Origin: Lysobacter prati
GTDB lineage: Bacteria; Pseudomonadota; Gammaproteobacteria; Xanthomonadales; Xanthomonadaceae
Reading direction: 5' to 3'
Assembly (NCBI RefSeq): GCF_009765215.1
Contig: NZ_VLNV01000002.1
Location: forward strand, 57,391 to 121,390
DNA length: 64,000 nucleotides
Shown: positions 1 through 8,546 of the stretch, one piece after another
Position numbering within the stretch: position 1 is the first letter of the stretch
Layout: every line of letters starts with the position of its first letter
The notes under the pieces: generated by a model
What the model was told of the DNA's origin: nothing
The model's database searches: none
What the model saw: only the letters and a program-made list of their open reading frames with translations
Translations under genes and position numbers: made by a program

Positions 1-1336
1 ACACGCCTTCCGGCGCCGACGACTCGGCGTCCGAACCCAGGCTCACCCACGGCTGGCGCAGGCCCAGTTCGACGTTGTCCTCGCTCATCAGGAAGTAAGC
101 CGTGTCGACCCGGTAGTCATCCTCGACGATCAGGTCGATGACCGTGTCCTCGACACCGGTACCGCGACGCTTGGCGACTTCCGCCAGGGTCAGGCCGGTG
201 AGCGGCTTGAGCTTGTCGCTCTTGAATCCGATGAACTGCACGCGTTCGGGCGAACCGGCCTGCAGGCGCAGGTTCTCCCACTTGCCGTCGATGCGCTTCA
301 TTTCGGCGATGACACGGGCACGCGTGGCCGGATCCTTGAGCCGGCGGATCATCGCGTCGTGGCCACCGTCCTGCACCCACGGCGGCAGGCTTGCATCCAG
401 TCCGGTCGCGCCGGCCGTGTAGGCGTACATGTTGGCGGCGATGTCGACGCCCTGCCCGCGCGCGCCATCGATGCGCGAGATCGCTTCGGCCATCTTCGGC
501 CAGTTGCCCTGCCCGGCCGCCTTGAGGTGATAGACCTCGACGTGCTGGCCCGTGGCGCGGCCGATCGCGATGGTCTCGTCGAGGGCCTCGAGCATGCCGT
601 TGGCTTCGCTGCGCATGTGCGCGACGTAACCGCCGCCGGATTCGGCGGCCGCCTGCGACAGCGCGATCAGCTCGTCGGTGCGTGCGTAGAACCCCGGCGG
701 ATAGATCAGCGAACCGCCGACACCGAGCGCGCCTTCGCGCATGGCCTGGCGCACCTGGTCCTGCATCCGCGCCAGCTGTTGCGGGTCCGGCTGGACATCG
801 GCCTCGCCCAGCTCGTGGATGCGCACCGTGGCGGCGCCGACGAACGAGGCAACGTTGGGTGTGATGCCGCGGTGCTCGAGGTGCTCCAGGTACTGGCCGA
901 GCGTGGTCCAGTCGATCGGGTAGCGGATGTCGCCCTGCTGCTTGAGAGCGTCCGTCTTCATCGCCGGCGTCAGCGGTCCCATCGACCAGCCTTCGCCGAA
1001 GATTTCCAGGGTCACGCCCTGGCGCGTGTCGGCCTGGCCGCGGCCGTCGGCGATCAGCGACTCGGTGGCCCAGCTCAGCACGTTGATGAAGCCCGGCGTC
1101 ACCGCCTGGCCGCGCGCGTCGATCTCCCTCGTAGCCTGCGCGGGCGCGCCCGGTGCGAGCAACGCGGCAATGCGGTCGCCGCGCACGGCGACATCGACAC
1201 TTCGGGGCGGCGCACCGCTGCCGTCGTAGACCTGGCCGTTGCGGATCACCACGTCGTAGCGCGGCAGATCCGGTGGAGCCGACCCGGTGCAGCCGGTCAG
1301 CGCGAGAGCACAAGCGATTGCGGACAGACGTAGCAC
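1..1336 (-). CDS. D-aminoacylase-like amidohydrolase lipoprotein (3' end outside window)
   Basis: The translation has a short signal sequence ending in a lipobox (Leu-Thr-Gly-Cys), so it is probably a membrane-anchored lipoprotein. The rest resembles the N-acyl-D-amino-acid deacylase branch of the amidohydrolase superfamily: 'VVIRNGQVYDGSG' near the N-terminus, 'VTPGFINVLSW' at the end of strand 1, then 'ADTRQGVTLEIFGEGWSMGP'. The family's usual metal motif after PGFID (HxH) reads N-V-L-S-W here, so the first two metal ligands are absent. The GTG start was chosen because GAGGAG lies 9 nt upstream, overlapping the stop of the serine hydrolase gene before it; the two are surely one operon. The expected role is hydrolysis of N-acylated D-residues in the envelope, but the lost HxH makes substrate and metal use uncertain. 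The C-terminus lies outside the window. Confidence 0.8.
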   Translation of the reverse strand, partial: MLRLSAIACALALTGCTGSAPPDLPRYDVVIRNGQVYDGSGAPPRSVDVAVRGDRIAALLAPGAPAQATREIDARGQAVTPGFINVLSWATESLIADGRGQADTRQGVTLEIFGEGWSMGPLTPAMKTDALKQQGDIRYPIDWTTLGQYLEHLEHRGITPNVASFVGAATVRIHELGEADVQPDPQQLARMQDQVRQAMREGALGVGGSLIYPPGFYARTDELIALSQAAAESGGGYVAHMRSEANGMLEALDETIAIGRATGQHVEVYHLKAAGQGNWPKMAEAISRIDGARGQGVDIAANMYAYTAGATGLDASLPPWVQDGGHDAMIRRLKDPATRARVIAEMKRIDGKWENLRLQAGSPERVQFIGFKSDKLKPLTGLTLAEVAKRRGTGVEDTVIDLIVEDDYRVDTAYFLMSEDNVELGLRQPWVSLGSDAESSAPEGV

Positions 1337-1347
1337 GTACAGTCTCC

Positions 1348-3342
1348 TCAGAGTTTCCAGCCGACCATGTTCCAGGACCACATCAGCACGGCGGCGAAGG
1401 CGAAGATCGCGACGGCGCCGGTGTGCCGCAACTTGCGCCAGAAGCCCCAGGTGCGCGCGCGCCACGCCGGCCACAGCTGCACGATGCACACCGCCGTCAG
1501 CAGCATGACCGGCAGTGCCCACCACAGCGCGAGTCGCAGCGGCAATCCCGGGTAGCTGAACATCAACGCATCGCCACCCTGGACGATGCCGACCGCGGCA
1601 ACGGCCAGCAGCACCGCCAGCACCAGCCATGCGGCCGCGGTGATGTACAGCCATTGCGCGCTGCGCATGGCCGCCATCGCTTCGCCGTTGCGGCGCTTCC
1701 AGCGACGCATCCAGGCGCCGGTAATGACGGCCAGCGCAGTCAGCGCAGACAGCACGATCAGTGCGATCAGCAGTTGCGAATCATCGAGGGTGCCGGCGCG
1801 GTCGTAGACGTCGTGGCCACCGGGACTGACGAAACCGGTGACCGCACCGTCCTGGCCGACGAGGAAGGCCAGGCGCCCCGGCCCCTGGAGGGCGCGGAAC
1901 ACGTGTGGCTTCTCCTCGACCCAGCGCGAGCTCTCGCCGCCGCTGGTCAGGGTCAGGTAGCCGTCGTCGGTGACCGCGACGGTGGCGGCACTGGACAACA
2001 GCAGCTTCTCGAAGCCCCGGAACGGGCGGCGTTCACCCAGGTACTTGCCGGCGTAGACCAGGCCACGCGTGGCGAAGTCCTTCGGCGGCGCGGGCAGCGC
2101 GGCATCGCGTGCACGCGGGAAGTAGCGCTGCAACAGCAACTGCGGCAGTTCTGCAGCGAGTCGCGCACCGTTGTCGGTATTGGTCGAGACGAACACGCCA
2201 AAGCCCAGCTCCGGCACCGCCACCAGGTTGGAATGGAAGTACAACGTCGCCCCGCCGTGCTCCAGGCTCTGCACCTGGCCGTAGCGCTTGCGGAAGAAGC
2301 CGTAGGCGAAGCCGGTGGCATCAGGTGCGTTGCGGAACAGCGGCTCGCCTTCCAGGCGCGCAAAGGCCGCGGCCGGGATGATCTGGCGGCCGTCGAGCTG
2401 GCCGCGATTGACCAGCATCGTCAGGTAGCGCGCCATGTCGGCGGCATTGCTGGAGACGCTGCCGGCGGGTGCGATCTGCGCGATGTACTCGAACGGCTCG
2501 CTGGTGTAGCCGCCGCCTTCGCGTTTGAACCCCTGTGACCACAACCCCTGGAAGCGCGCATCGGCACTGCGCGCGTCGCCCTGTCCCAGCGGCTCGCGGA
2601 ACGTGGTCAAGGGCATGCCCATCGGCCCGAACAGGTCACGCTCGGCCAGCGCCTCGAATGGCGCGTCGTTGACCCGCGCCAGCACGGCGCCAAGCAGGGC
2701 CAGCGAATAGTTCGAGTAGACCGCATGCGTGCCTGGTGCACGCACCCGCGCAGGCCGGTGGTTGAGCAGATAGTCGTGCAGGCTCAGCGAAGTTTCCGGC
2801 GCGCTGGCGAACAGGTGGCCGAGGGCGGTGTCCTCGTAGCCGGCGCTGTGGGTGAGCAGATGGCGCACCAGCACAGGCGGATAGCCGTCATCGGGCAGGC
2901 GCAGGTCGGTCGGCAGGTAATCGTTGACCGGCGCGTCCAGCGACAGCTTGCCGGCGTCGATCAGCTTCAGCGCCTCCAGATAAGTGAAGGTCTTGGATAC
3001 CGAGCCGACACGGAACAGCGTGCGCGCCGGATCGACATCGCGATGCGGCGACTGCGCGGCCATGCCGTAGCCGCGCAGCAGCAGCAGCCCCTGCTGGTCG
3101 ACCACGGCCACGGTGACGCCGGCGATGCCGAGGCGGCGCATGTAGCCCTCGATGACGCCATCTACATAGGCCGACAGGTCGGCGGCATCTACTGCACGCG
3201 GCGGTGGCAGCGCGATTGCCTCGGCGGCAGTGGTTGGAGTAATCGAGGGGACCGCAGGCGGAGTTGCATCCGCGATCGCGACTCCGCCCATCGCCAGTGC
3301 AAGCGCGACTACCCGCGCCCAGTGCAAGCCAGTTGCCGCCAT
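1348..3342 (-). CDS. Serine hydrolase, beta-lactamase (class C) fold, with C-terminal membrane domain
   Basis: A protein of 664 residues with an N-terminal signal peptide (about 1-25), a serine beta-lactamase/DD-peptidase-like domain (about 55-400), and a C-terminal part with several hydrophobic segments (about 520-660). Catalytic signatures are visible: SxxK as S114-V-S-K117, YxN as Y209-S-N211, and the third motif as H362-G-G. Such proteins act in the periplasm on D-stereospecific peptides, esters or beta-lactams; substrate cannot be read from sequence. It is translated just ahead of the D-aminoacylase-like lipoprotein (11 nt between stop and next start), which suggests joint work on D-amino-acid-containing compounds. 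The C-terminal membrane block is an addition seen in some members and would anchor the enzyme to the inner membrane. Confidence 0.88.
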   Translation of the reverse strand: MAATGLHWARVVALALAMGGVAIADATPPAVPSITPTTAAEAIALPPPRAVDAADLSAYVDGVIEGYMRRLGIAGVTVAVVDQQGLLLLRGYGMAAQSPHRDVDPARTLFRVGSVSKTFTYLEALKLIDAGKLSLDAPVNDYLPTDLRLPDDGYPPVLVRHLLTHSAGYEDTALGHLFASAPETSLSLHDYLLNHRPARVRAPGTHAVYSNYSLALLGAVLARVNDAPFEALAERDLFGPMGMPLTTFREPLGQGDARSADARFQGLWSQGFKREGGGYTSEPFEYIAQIAPAGSVSSNAADMARYLTMLVNRGQLDGRQIIPAAAFARLEGEPLFRNAPDATGFAYGFFRKRYGQVQSLEHGGATLYFHSNLVAVPELGFGVFVSTNTDNGARLAAELPQLLLQRYFPRARDAALPAPPKDFATRGLVYAGKYLGERRPFRGFEKLLLSSAATVAVTDDGYLTLTSGGESSRWVEEKPHVFRALQGPGRLAFLVGQDGAVTGFVSPGGHDVYDRAGTLDDSQLLIALIVLSALTALAVITGAWMRRWKRRNGEAMAAMRSAQWLYITAAAWLVLAVLLAVAAVGIVQGGDALMFSYPGLPLRLALWWALPVMLLTAVCIVQLWPAWRARTWGFWRKLRHTGAVAIFAFAAVLMWSWNMVGWKL

Positions 3343-3410
3343 CGACGCACCCCTCCCCAGGAGAAGCGCCGATTAAAGCATGGGCATGGCGGGCCAGGGC
3401 AAAGTCGAAA

Positions 3411-3517
3411 TGGGTCCCGGCGTTCGCCGGGATGACGGTGACGTGTCGTACGAGGTACGGGCCTGGGTCCCGGCGTTCGCCGGGACGACGGTGACAACAC
3501 GGCGCCGGGACGACGGG
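3411..3517. repeat. REP-like palindromes (three units)
   Basis: Two full units of the form GGGTCCCGGCGTTCGCCGGGA followed by YGACGGTGAC (about 3411-3440 and 3464-3495) and a shorter third unit (about 3501-3517). Each folds into a small GC hairpin (CCCGGCG/CGCCGGG). The same unit recurs near 5630, 15260, 15290, 18710, 18760, 26905 and 44885, always between genes. Confidence 0.85.
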
Positions 3518-3520
3518 CAC

Positions 3521-3550
3521 AAACGAAAACGGCCCGCTTGCGCGGGCCGT
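3521..3550 (-). terminator. Rho-independent terminator of slyD
   Basis: Perfect 9-bp stem ACGGCCCGC (3529-3537) / GCGGGCCGT (3542-3550) with a TTGC loop. On the minus strand it is followed by a T-rich run (TTTTCGTTT, 3521-3529) and sits 27 nt after the slyD stop, so it terminates slyD transcription. Confidence 0.85.
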
Positions 3551-3577
3551 CGGTTCTCGCTGAAAGGGCCTCAGCGA

Positions 3578-4057
3578 TCAGTGCTGATGGCCACCTTCAC
3601 CGTGGACGTGACCGTGCTCGACCTCTTCCGCCGAAGCCTCGCGCACTTCCACGATCTCGATCGCGAAATGCAGATCCTTGCCGGCCATCGGATGGTTGAG
3701 ATCGACGTCGACCACGCTCATGCCGACCTTCTGGATGGTGACAGCGCGCGGACCGAAGTTGGTCGGCAGCACGGCCTGCATGCCCGGCTCCAGGCGCGCA
3801 CCCTGGAAATGCTTCTTCGGCACGCGCTGGGTCAGGCCCTCGCGGCGCTCGCCATAGGCATCGACAGCGGCGACGTCGACTTCGAACTTGTCGCCGGCGA
3901 CATGGCCTTCCATCGCCTTCTCCAGGCCCGGGATGATGTTGCCGTGGCCGATCAGGATCGCCAGCGGCTCACGGCCTTCCGAACTTTCGAGCGATTCCTG
4001 GCCCTGCTCGGAAACGGAGTAATGGAAAAGGACGACGCGATCTTTCTCGATGTTCAT
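3578..4057 (-). CDS. slyD: FKBP-type peptidyl-prolyl isomerase SlyD
   Basis: Cytoplasmic peptidyl-prolyl cis/trans isomerase and chaperone with metal-binding tail. The 159-residue product begins MNIEKDRVV, has the split FKBP domain ('SSEGREPLAILIGHGNIIPGLE' region at 25-46 and 'NHPMAGKDLHF' at 121-131) with the insert-in-flap domain between (about 70-120), and ends in a His-rich tail (about 148-159). That is the usual SlyD layout and length, although the tail is short compared with E. coli. The start at 4057 was preferred over an upstream in-frame ATG at 4195 because homology begins there. It is monocistronic, with its own terminator, and divergent from the NlpC/P60 lipoprotein gene. Confidence 0.93.
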   Translation of the reverse strand: MNIEKDRVVLFHYSVSEQGQESLESSEGREPLAILIGHGNIIPGLEKAMEGHVAGDKFEVDVAAVDAYGERREGLTQRVPKKHFQGARLEPGMQAVLPTNFGPRAVTIQKVGMSVVDVDLNHPMAGKDLHFAIEIVEVREASAEEVEHGHVHGEGGHQH

Positions 4058-4143
4058 TGCAGGGGGCTCGACATGGGATGCCACCGATACGGCGGCTGGG
4101 GGCAGCGACGGCTTGACCGTCGGCAACATGAACGGCCAAGCTA

Positions 4144-4704
4144 ATGGCCGTGACGAAAGCGCCGCATTATCCCGGCAAGACCGCCCCCGCGCCACTGCGC
4201 GGAGCGCGCACCATTTCCCTCGTGCTGCTGTGCCTGGCCCTCGCCGCCTGCGGTGGCAGCCAACAGACCGTGCGCCAGTCGCGGCCCCCGGCCCGGTCGT
4301 GGCCTGCGGTGCAACCCCAGGACCCGGTCGCCGCCAATGCGGTGCTGATGCGGGCGATCAGCCTGGTCGGCACCCCTTACCGGTACGGCGGCAATACGCC
4401 CGAAGGCGGCTTCGACTGCAGCGGCCTGGTCAACTATGTCTACCGCGACATGCTCGACCTGCGCCTGCCGCGCACCTCGCGCGACCTGGCCAGCTTCCAG
4501 GGCCCGCGGATCGTCCCCGACCGCCTTGCCGCCGGTGACCTGGTCTTCTTTGGCCAGAGCGGCAATGTCAGCCACGTCGGCATCTATGTCGGCGAAGGCC
4601 GCTTCGTGCACGCGCCCAGCACCGGCGGAACCGTCCGCCTGGACACCCTGGACGGCAGCTACTGGCGTGACCACTACAGCGGAGCCAAGCGTGTGCTGAA
4701 CTAG
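4144..4704 (+). CDS. NlpC/P60 family peptidoglycan endopeptidase, lipoprotein
   Basis: Probable D-glutamyl-meso-diaminopimelate endopeptidase acting on cell-wall peptides in the periplasm. The 186-residue precursor has a signal sequence with lipobox L-A-A-C (Cys36), then an NlpC/P60 domain (about 65-185) with the catalytic Cys92 in 'FDCSGLV' and His144 in 'VSHVGIYVG'; a second His156 lies in 'RFVHAPS'. This matches the small Spr/NlpC lipoproteins. It is followed by a second NlpC/P60 gene with the same active-site blocks, which suggests an old tandem duplication. A 20-bp palindrome follows its stop codon. Confidence 0.92.
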   Translation: MAVTKAPHYPGKTAPAPLRGARTISLVLLCLALAACGGSQQTVRQSRPPARSWPAVQPQDPVAANAVLMRAISLVGTPYRYGGNTPEGGFDCSGLVNYVYRDMLDLRLPRTSRDLASFQGPRIVPDRLAAGDLVFFGQSGNVSHVGIYVGEGRFVHAPSTGGTVRLDTLDGSYWRDHYSGAKRVLN

Positions 4705-4707
4705 GTG

Positions 4708-4727
4708 GTTCAGTAATTTTACTGAAC
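4708..4727. promoter_or_regulatory. 20-bp perfect palindrome between the two NlpC/P60 genes
   Basis: GTTCAGTAA / TTACTGAAC with a 2-nt centre (TT), starting 4 nt after the stop codon of the first NlpC/P60 gene. It sits in an AT-rich island (about 4705-4820) that also has a weak AAACCC/GGGTTT inverted repeat (4800-4818). It could be a weak terminator for the first gene or an operator for the second; the sequence alone does not decide. Confidence 0.5.
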
Positions 4728-4859
4728 GGGGACTTGGACTTAGCGGTGGCATGAATTGTGACCATCCACAGTCCGCTTAATGACTTTTTAACGAAAAATA
4801 AACCCAATCAACGGGTTTGGCAGGCATGATCCCCCGGTCGACGACTTCGTGATGACCGC

Positions 4860-5543
4860 GTGACGCTCAACCCGCCCCGCTCCGGCCAAGCCGCCGTAAG
4901 CTCCCGCCGCCCCTTCCGGGCGCGCGTCCAATTCTTCCTCGCCGCCATGCTGGCCATGCTGGCCGTGCCGGCGTTCGCCCAGCAGGTGCCGTCTTCGTCG
5001 CTGGCTGCTGACTCGGCCGACGCGCCGGCTGCCGCTACCAGCACGATGCTGCCCGAAGCGATGGGCCTGTCCGATCGCGCCCTGCTGCTGGCTACCGACC
5101 TCAACCGCCTGTTCGCGCCGGGTGCCCTCGACGCCGCCGCCTCCGTGCCGCTGGCGCAGCAGGGCAAGATCGCCACCGTCCTGCAGCGTGCGATGGCCCT
5201 GCTCGGCACCCCGTACCGCTGGGGCGGCACCGATCCGAACAAGGGTTTCGATTGCAGCGGCCTGGTCGGCTACGTGTTCCGCAACGCCCTGGGCATCGAC
5301 CTGCCGCGCGTCTCGCGCGAAATGGCCAAGAGCGGCGAACTGGTCACCGACCGCGCCAAGCTCAGCGCCGGCGACCTCGTATTCTTCGGCCGTCGTGGCC
5401 GCGTCGACCATGTCGGCATCTACGTCGGCGAAGGCCGCTTCGTGCACGCCCCCAGCCGCGGCAAGGACGTCCAGGTGTCGAGCATGGACACCGGCTACTG
5501 GAGCGGCAAGTTCATGCAGGCACGCCGACTCGACGGCATCTGA
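4860..5543 (+). CDS. Secreted NlpC/P60 family peptidoglycan endopeptidase
   Basis: A 227-residue protein with a cleavable signal peptide (hydrophobic segment about 25-40, cleavage after 'AFA') and no lipobox. A linker of about 60 residues precedes the NlpC/P60 domain (about 105-225), with catalytic Cys132 in 'FDCSGLV', His184 in 'VDHVGIYVG' and 'RFVHAPS' at 193-199. The start is GTG at 4860; an upstream ATG at 4852 is closed by a stop after three codons. Expected role is cleavage of gamma-D-Glu-mDAP bonds during wall turnover. The first NlpC/P60 gene lies 155 nt upstream and is probably a paralogue. A strong terminator follows. Confidence 0.9.
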   Translation: MTLNPPRSGQAAVSSRRPFRARVQFFLAAMLAMLAVPAFAQQVPSSSLAADSADAPAAATSTMLPEAMGLSDRALLLATDLNRLFAPGALDAAASVPLAQQGKIATVLQRAMALLGTPYRWGGTDPNKGFDCSGLVGYVFRNALGIDLPRVSREMAKSGELVTDRAKLSAGDLVFFGRRGRVDHVGIYVGEGRFVHAPSRGKDVQVSSMDTGYWSGKFMQARRLDGI

Positions 5544-5563
5544 GCCACGCGACAACGCTTCCG

Positions 5564-5590
5564 AAAGGCCGCCTCAGGGCGGCCTTTTTT
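5564..5590 (+). terminator. Rho-independent terminator of the second NlpC/P60 gene
   Basis: Stem GGCCGCC (5567-5573) / GGCGGCC (5578-5584), TCAG loop, followed by six T (5585-5590); the A-run before the stem pairs with part of the T-run. It lies 20 nt after the stop codon and is the clearest terminator in the window. Confidence 0.93.
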
Positions 5591-5621
5591 GTGGGCCCGC
5601 AGAGGCACCACTGCAACGACT

Positions 5622-5650
5622 CTGGGTCCCCGCCTTCGCGGGGATGACGG
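5622..5650. repeat. REP-like palindrome
   Basis: GGGTCCCCGCCTTCGCGGGGATGACGG type unit, a variant of the window's REP-like hairpin, directly upstream of the large nested palindrome. Confidence 0.7.
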
Positions 5651-5682
5651 CTAAAGACGAAGACCGGGCAACGAAATGCCGG

Positions 5683-5795
5683 AGCGTCGTCCGCCGGGAC
5701 GGGGATTGCGCAGCAGTGGGCCATGGATGGCCCACGCCCCGCCTTCGGACAGGATGTCCGACGAAGGGGCGGAGCAATCCCCGGCCCGGCGGACG
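5683..5795. repeat. 113-bp nested palindromic element, copy A
   Basis: The block matches 18544-18656 with only three differences seen by eye, and weaker similarity continues about 25 bp to the left (from 5658). It has 22-bp imperfect terminal inverted repeats (5688-5709 against 5774-5795) and internal hairpins, including GTGGGCC/GGCCCAC and CGGACA/TGTCCG. It lies in a convergent gap between an NlpC/P60 gene and the thioesterase gene. There is no coding potential; it may be a miniature mobile element or a structured RNA/terminator. Confidence 0.85.
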
Positions 5796-5810
5796 GCGCC
5801 TTTCAGAAGC

Positions 5811-5863
5811 CTCAGCACCTCAGCACCTCAGCACCTCAGCGCCTCAGCGCCTCAAGACCAACG
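5811..5863. repeat. 8-bp tandem repeat (six units)
   Basis: Four units of CTCAGCAC followed by two of CTCAGCGC and a partial unit. It begins just after the nested palindrome and ends 12 nt before the stop codon of the minus-strand thioesterase. Such short arrays can vary in copy number. It is not a CRISPR, because there are no spacers. Confidence 0.85.
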
Positions 5864-5874
5864 CCCGGAAACGC

Positions 5875-6375
5875 TCAGACGACCTGCGCAACCTGGCTCA
5901 GCTCGTCCATCGTCGCCTCGATGCCCTTGCTCAGCTCCATCACCTTGAGCGCGTACTCACCCAGGTGGCGGTCGACATCGGTGAGCGGCGTCCACGGCGG
6001 CACCGGCGTCGGCTTGCCGTCGACACCGTCGAGCGCGACAAAGACGATCACACAGTGCGTGCACAGCCTGTCGCACTCCGGCCCATCCATCGGATCGCGC
6101 GCCTTCACGTCCACCGCGAAATGCATGCTGGTCGTGCCCGTGTGCACCAGCTTGGTGTGCACCGTGACCATGTCGGAAATGCGGATCGGCGCGACGAAGC
6201 GAATGCCGCCCACGGCCACCGTCACACTGTAGGTCCCGGCCCAACCGACCGCCGCCGCATACCCGGCCTGGTCGATCCACTTCATCACCACACCACCGTG
6301 GACCTTGCCACCGTAATTGACGTCCGACGGCTCGGCGAGGAAACGCAGGTTCAGTTCACGCTGTCTACCGCTCAT
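5875..6375 (-). CDS. Acyl-CoA thioesterase, hotdog fold
   Basis: A cytoplasmic single-domain hotdog thioesterase of 166 residues that hydrolyses acyl-CoA to free acid and CoA. The N-terminus reads 'MSGRQRELNLRFLAEPSD', followed by 'GGKVHGGVVMKWID' (about 22-35), the hotdog helix region typical of YciA/BFIT-like enzymes, and a later 'CTHCVIVFVALD' strand. The length fits a single hotdog domain. Chain-length preference cannot be read. The gene ends next to an 8-bp tandem repeat; the next gene upstream on the same strand is an FMN reductase 53 nt away, so co-transcription is possible. Confidence 0.85.
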   Translation of the reverse strand: MSGRQRELNLRFLAEPSDVNYGGKVHGGVVMKWIDQAGYAAAVGWAGTYSVTVAVGGIRFVAPIRISDMVTVHTKLVHTGTTSMHFAVDVKARDPMDGPECDRLCTHCVIVFVALDGVDGKPTPVPPWTPLTDVDRHLGEYALKVMELSKGIEATMDELSQVAQVV

Positions 6376-6428
6376 GGCTGGGCTCCGCTGGGGGTGCGTG
6401 GCTTTATGGATCAGAGGGTCTATGAAGA

Positions 6429-7028
6429 TCAGGCGAGGGTCGCCCGCACATGGCGCACCACGGCATTGGCGACACCGTGCACACCGTTCCTGAGGCGATC
6501 GTCGTTGAGGATGCCGTAATCGGGCAGCTTGTCGGCGGCCTGACCGACCGCGACCTGCTGCGGCACCACCAGCAGCCCGAGCTTGGCAAGCGCATCGCGC
6601 AACACCAGCAGAGAACGCAGACCGCCGAGCGGACCGGGCGACGCAGACACGATGCCGGCGACCTTGTCCTGGAACAACGCCACACCGGACCCACCGGCGT
6701 CGGTCGGCCGCGAAATCCAGTCGAGCGTGTTCTTGACCAGCGCCGGCATCGAACCGTTGTACTCCGGCGTGCTGATCAGCAACCCGTCGTGGCTGGCCAT
6801 CAATGCCTGCAACTGGCGCACCGCCTCGGGCATCCCGGCCGCCTCGATGTCGCCGTCGTAGACCGGCAGCGAATAGTCGCGCAGCTCGATCAGGGTCACC
6901 TCGGCCCCGGCAGCGCGCGCCCCCTCGACCAGCACATGGATCAGGCGGCGGTTGTAGGAACCCTGGCGCAGGCTTCCGGCAAAGGCGAGCAGACGTGGGA
7001 CAGAAGCGGGTGGAACAGCAGCAGGCAT
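6429..7028 (-). CDS. NADPH-dependent FMN reductase (ChrR/YieF-like)
   Basis: A flavodoxin-like oxidoreductase of 199 residues that reduces FMN, quinones or similar acceptors with NAD(P)H. The FMN phosphate-binding loop is 'AGSLRQGSYNRRL' (about 17-29) and the second family block is 'PEYNGSMPALVKNTLDWIS'. The ATG at 7028 was chosen because the family's N-terminal strand starts directly after it; longer upstream readings are low-complexity noise. A GGAG lies just upstream. It is divergent from a small membrane protein gene. Confidence 0.88.
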   Translation of the reverse strand: MPAAVPPASVPRLLAFAGSLRQGSYNRRLIHVLVEGARAAGAEVTLIELRDYSLPVYDGDIEAAGMPEAVRQLQALMASHDGLLISTPEYNGSMPALVKNTLDWISRPTDAGGSGVALFQDKVAGIVSASPGPLGGLRSLLVLRDALAKLGLLVVPQQVAVGQAADKLPDYGILNDDRLRNGVHGVANAVVRHVRATLA

Positions 7029-7142
7029 TCCTGGCTCCGTGGTGCGTCGGACGGGGGGAGGTCGATTATGCGCGGCGCCCGTGAGCTTGCGGCATGGCCG
7101 CGCGCGGGCGATCCTCGCGGCCAGGCAATCGAGGACGACATC

Positions 7143-7565
7143 ATGGGGCGGACGATCCTGGGCATGCTGGTCGGCGTGGTGGTCGCCGTGGCGGTGATCA
7201 TGCTGGTGGAAATGCTGGGTCACTCGGCCTGGCCACCACCGCCGGGCCTGGACATCACCGATCCGGCCAACGAGGCCGCCTTCGCCGCCTTCATCGCGCA
7301 GATGCCGCTCGGCGCCAAGCTCATGGTGCTGCTCGCCTGGGTGCTGGGCACGTTCACCGGCGCCCTGGCCGGAGCGAAGATCGCCCGCCACCAGACCGCC
7401 GCCGCGCTGCTGGTCGCGCTGGTGGTGATGTCGGGCGTGCTCGGCATGATCCTCAAGATCCCGCACCCGGGCTGGCTGGCGGTATGCGGCCTGGTGCTGC
7501 CGATCCCGGTGGCATTGCTGGCGGTGCGGTTGGTGTATCGGCGCAACATGCTACCGAAGGTGTAG
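7143..7565 (+). CDS. Small conserved membrane protein
   Basis: A product of 140 residues with about four hydrophobic segments: residues 4-24, a region near 60-80, one near 83-105 and one near 110-130. It ends with a basic tail ('RLVYRRNM'). I recognise no catalytic motif; similar small integral membrane proteins of unknown function are common in xanthomonads. The ATG at 7143 has GAGGA about 8 nt upstream. It is divergent from the FMN reductase gene and precedes the metallo-beta-lactamase gene by 90 nt. Function unknown. Confidence 0.75.
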   Translation: MGRTILGMLVGVVVAVAVIMLVEMLGHSAWPPPPGLDITDPANEAAFAAFIAQMPLGAKLMVLLAWVLGTFTGALAGAKIARHQTAAALLVALVVMSGVLGMILKIPHPGWLAVCGLVLPIPVALLAVRLVYRRNMLPKV

Positions 7566-7589
7566 GCAGCATCCGGACACAACGGGTGA

Positions 7590-8545
<956 letters not shown>

Positions 8546-8546
<1 letters not shown>

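Noticed and set aside
5811-5863. CRISPR-like array
   Set aside because: Units are 8 bp and contiguous without spacers, and there are no cas genes in the window.
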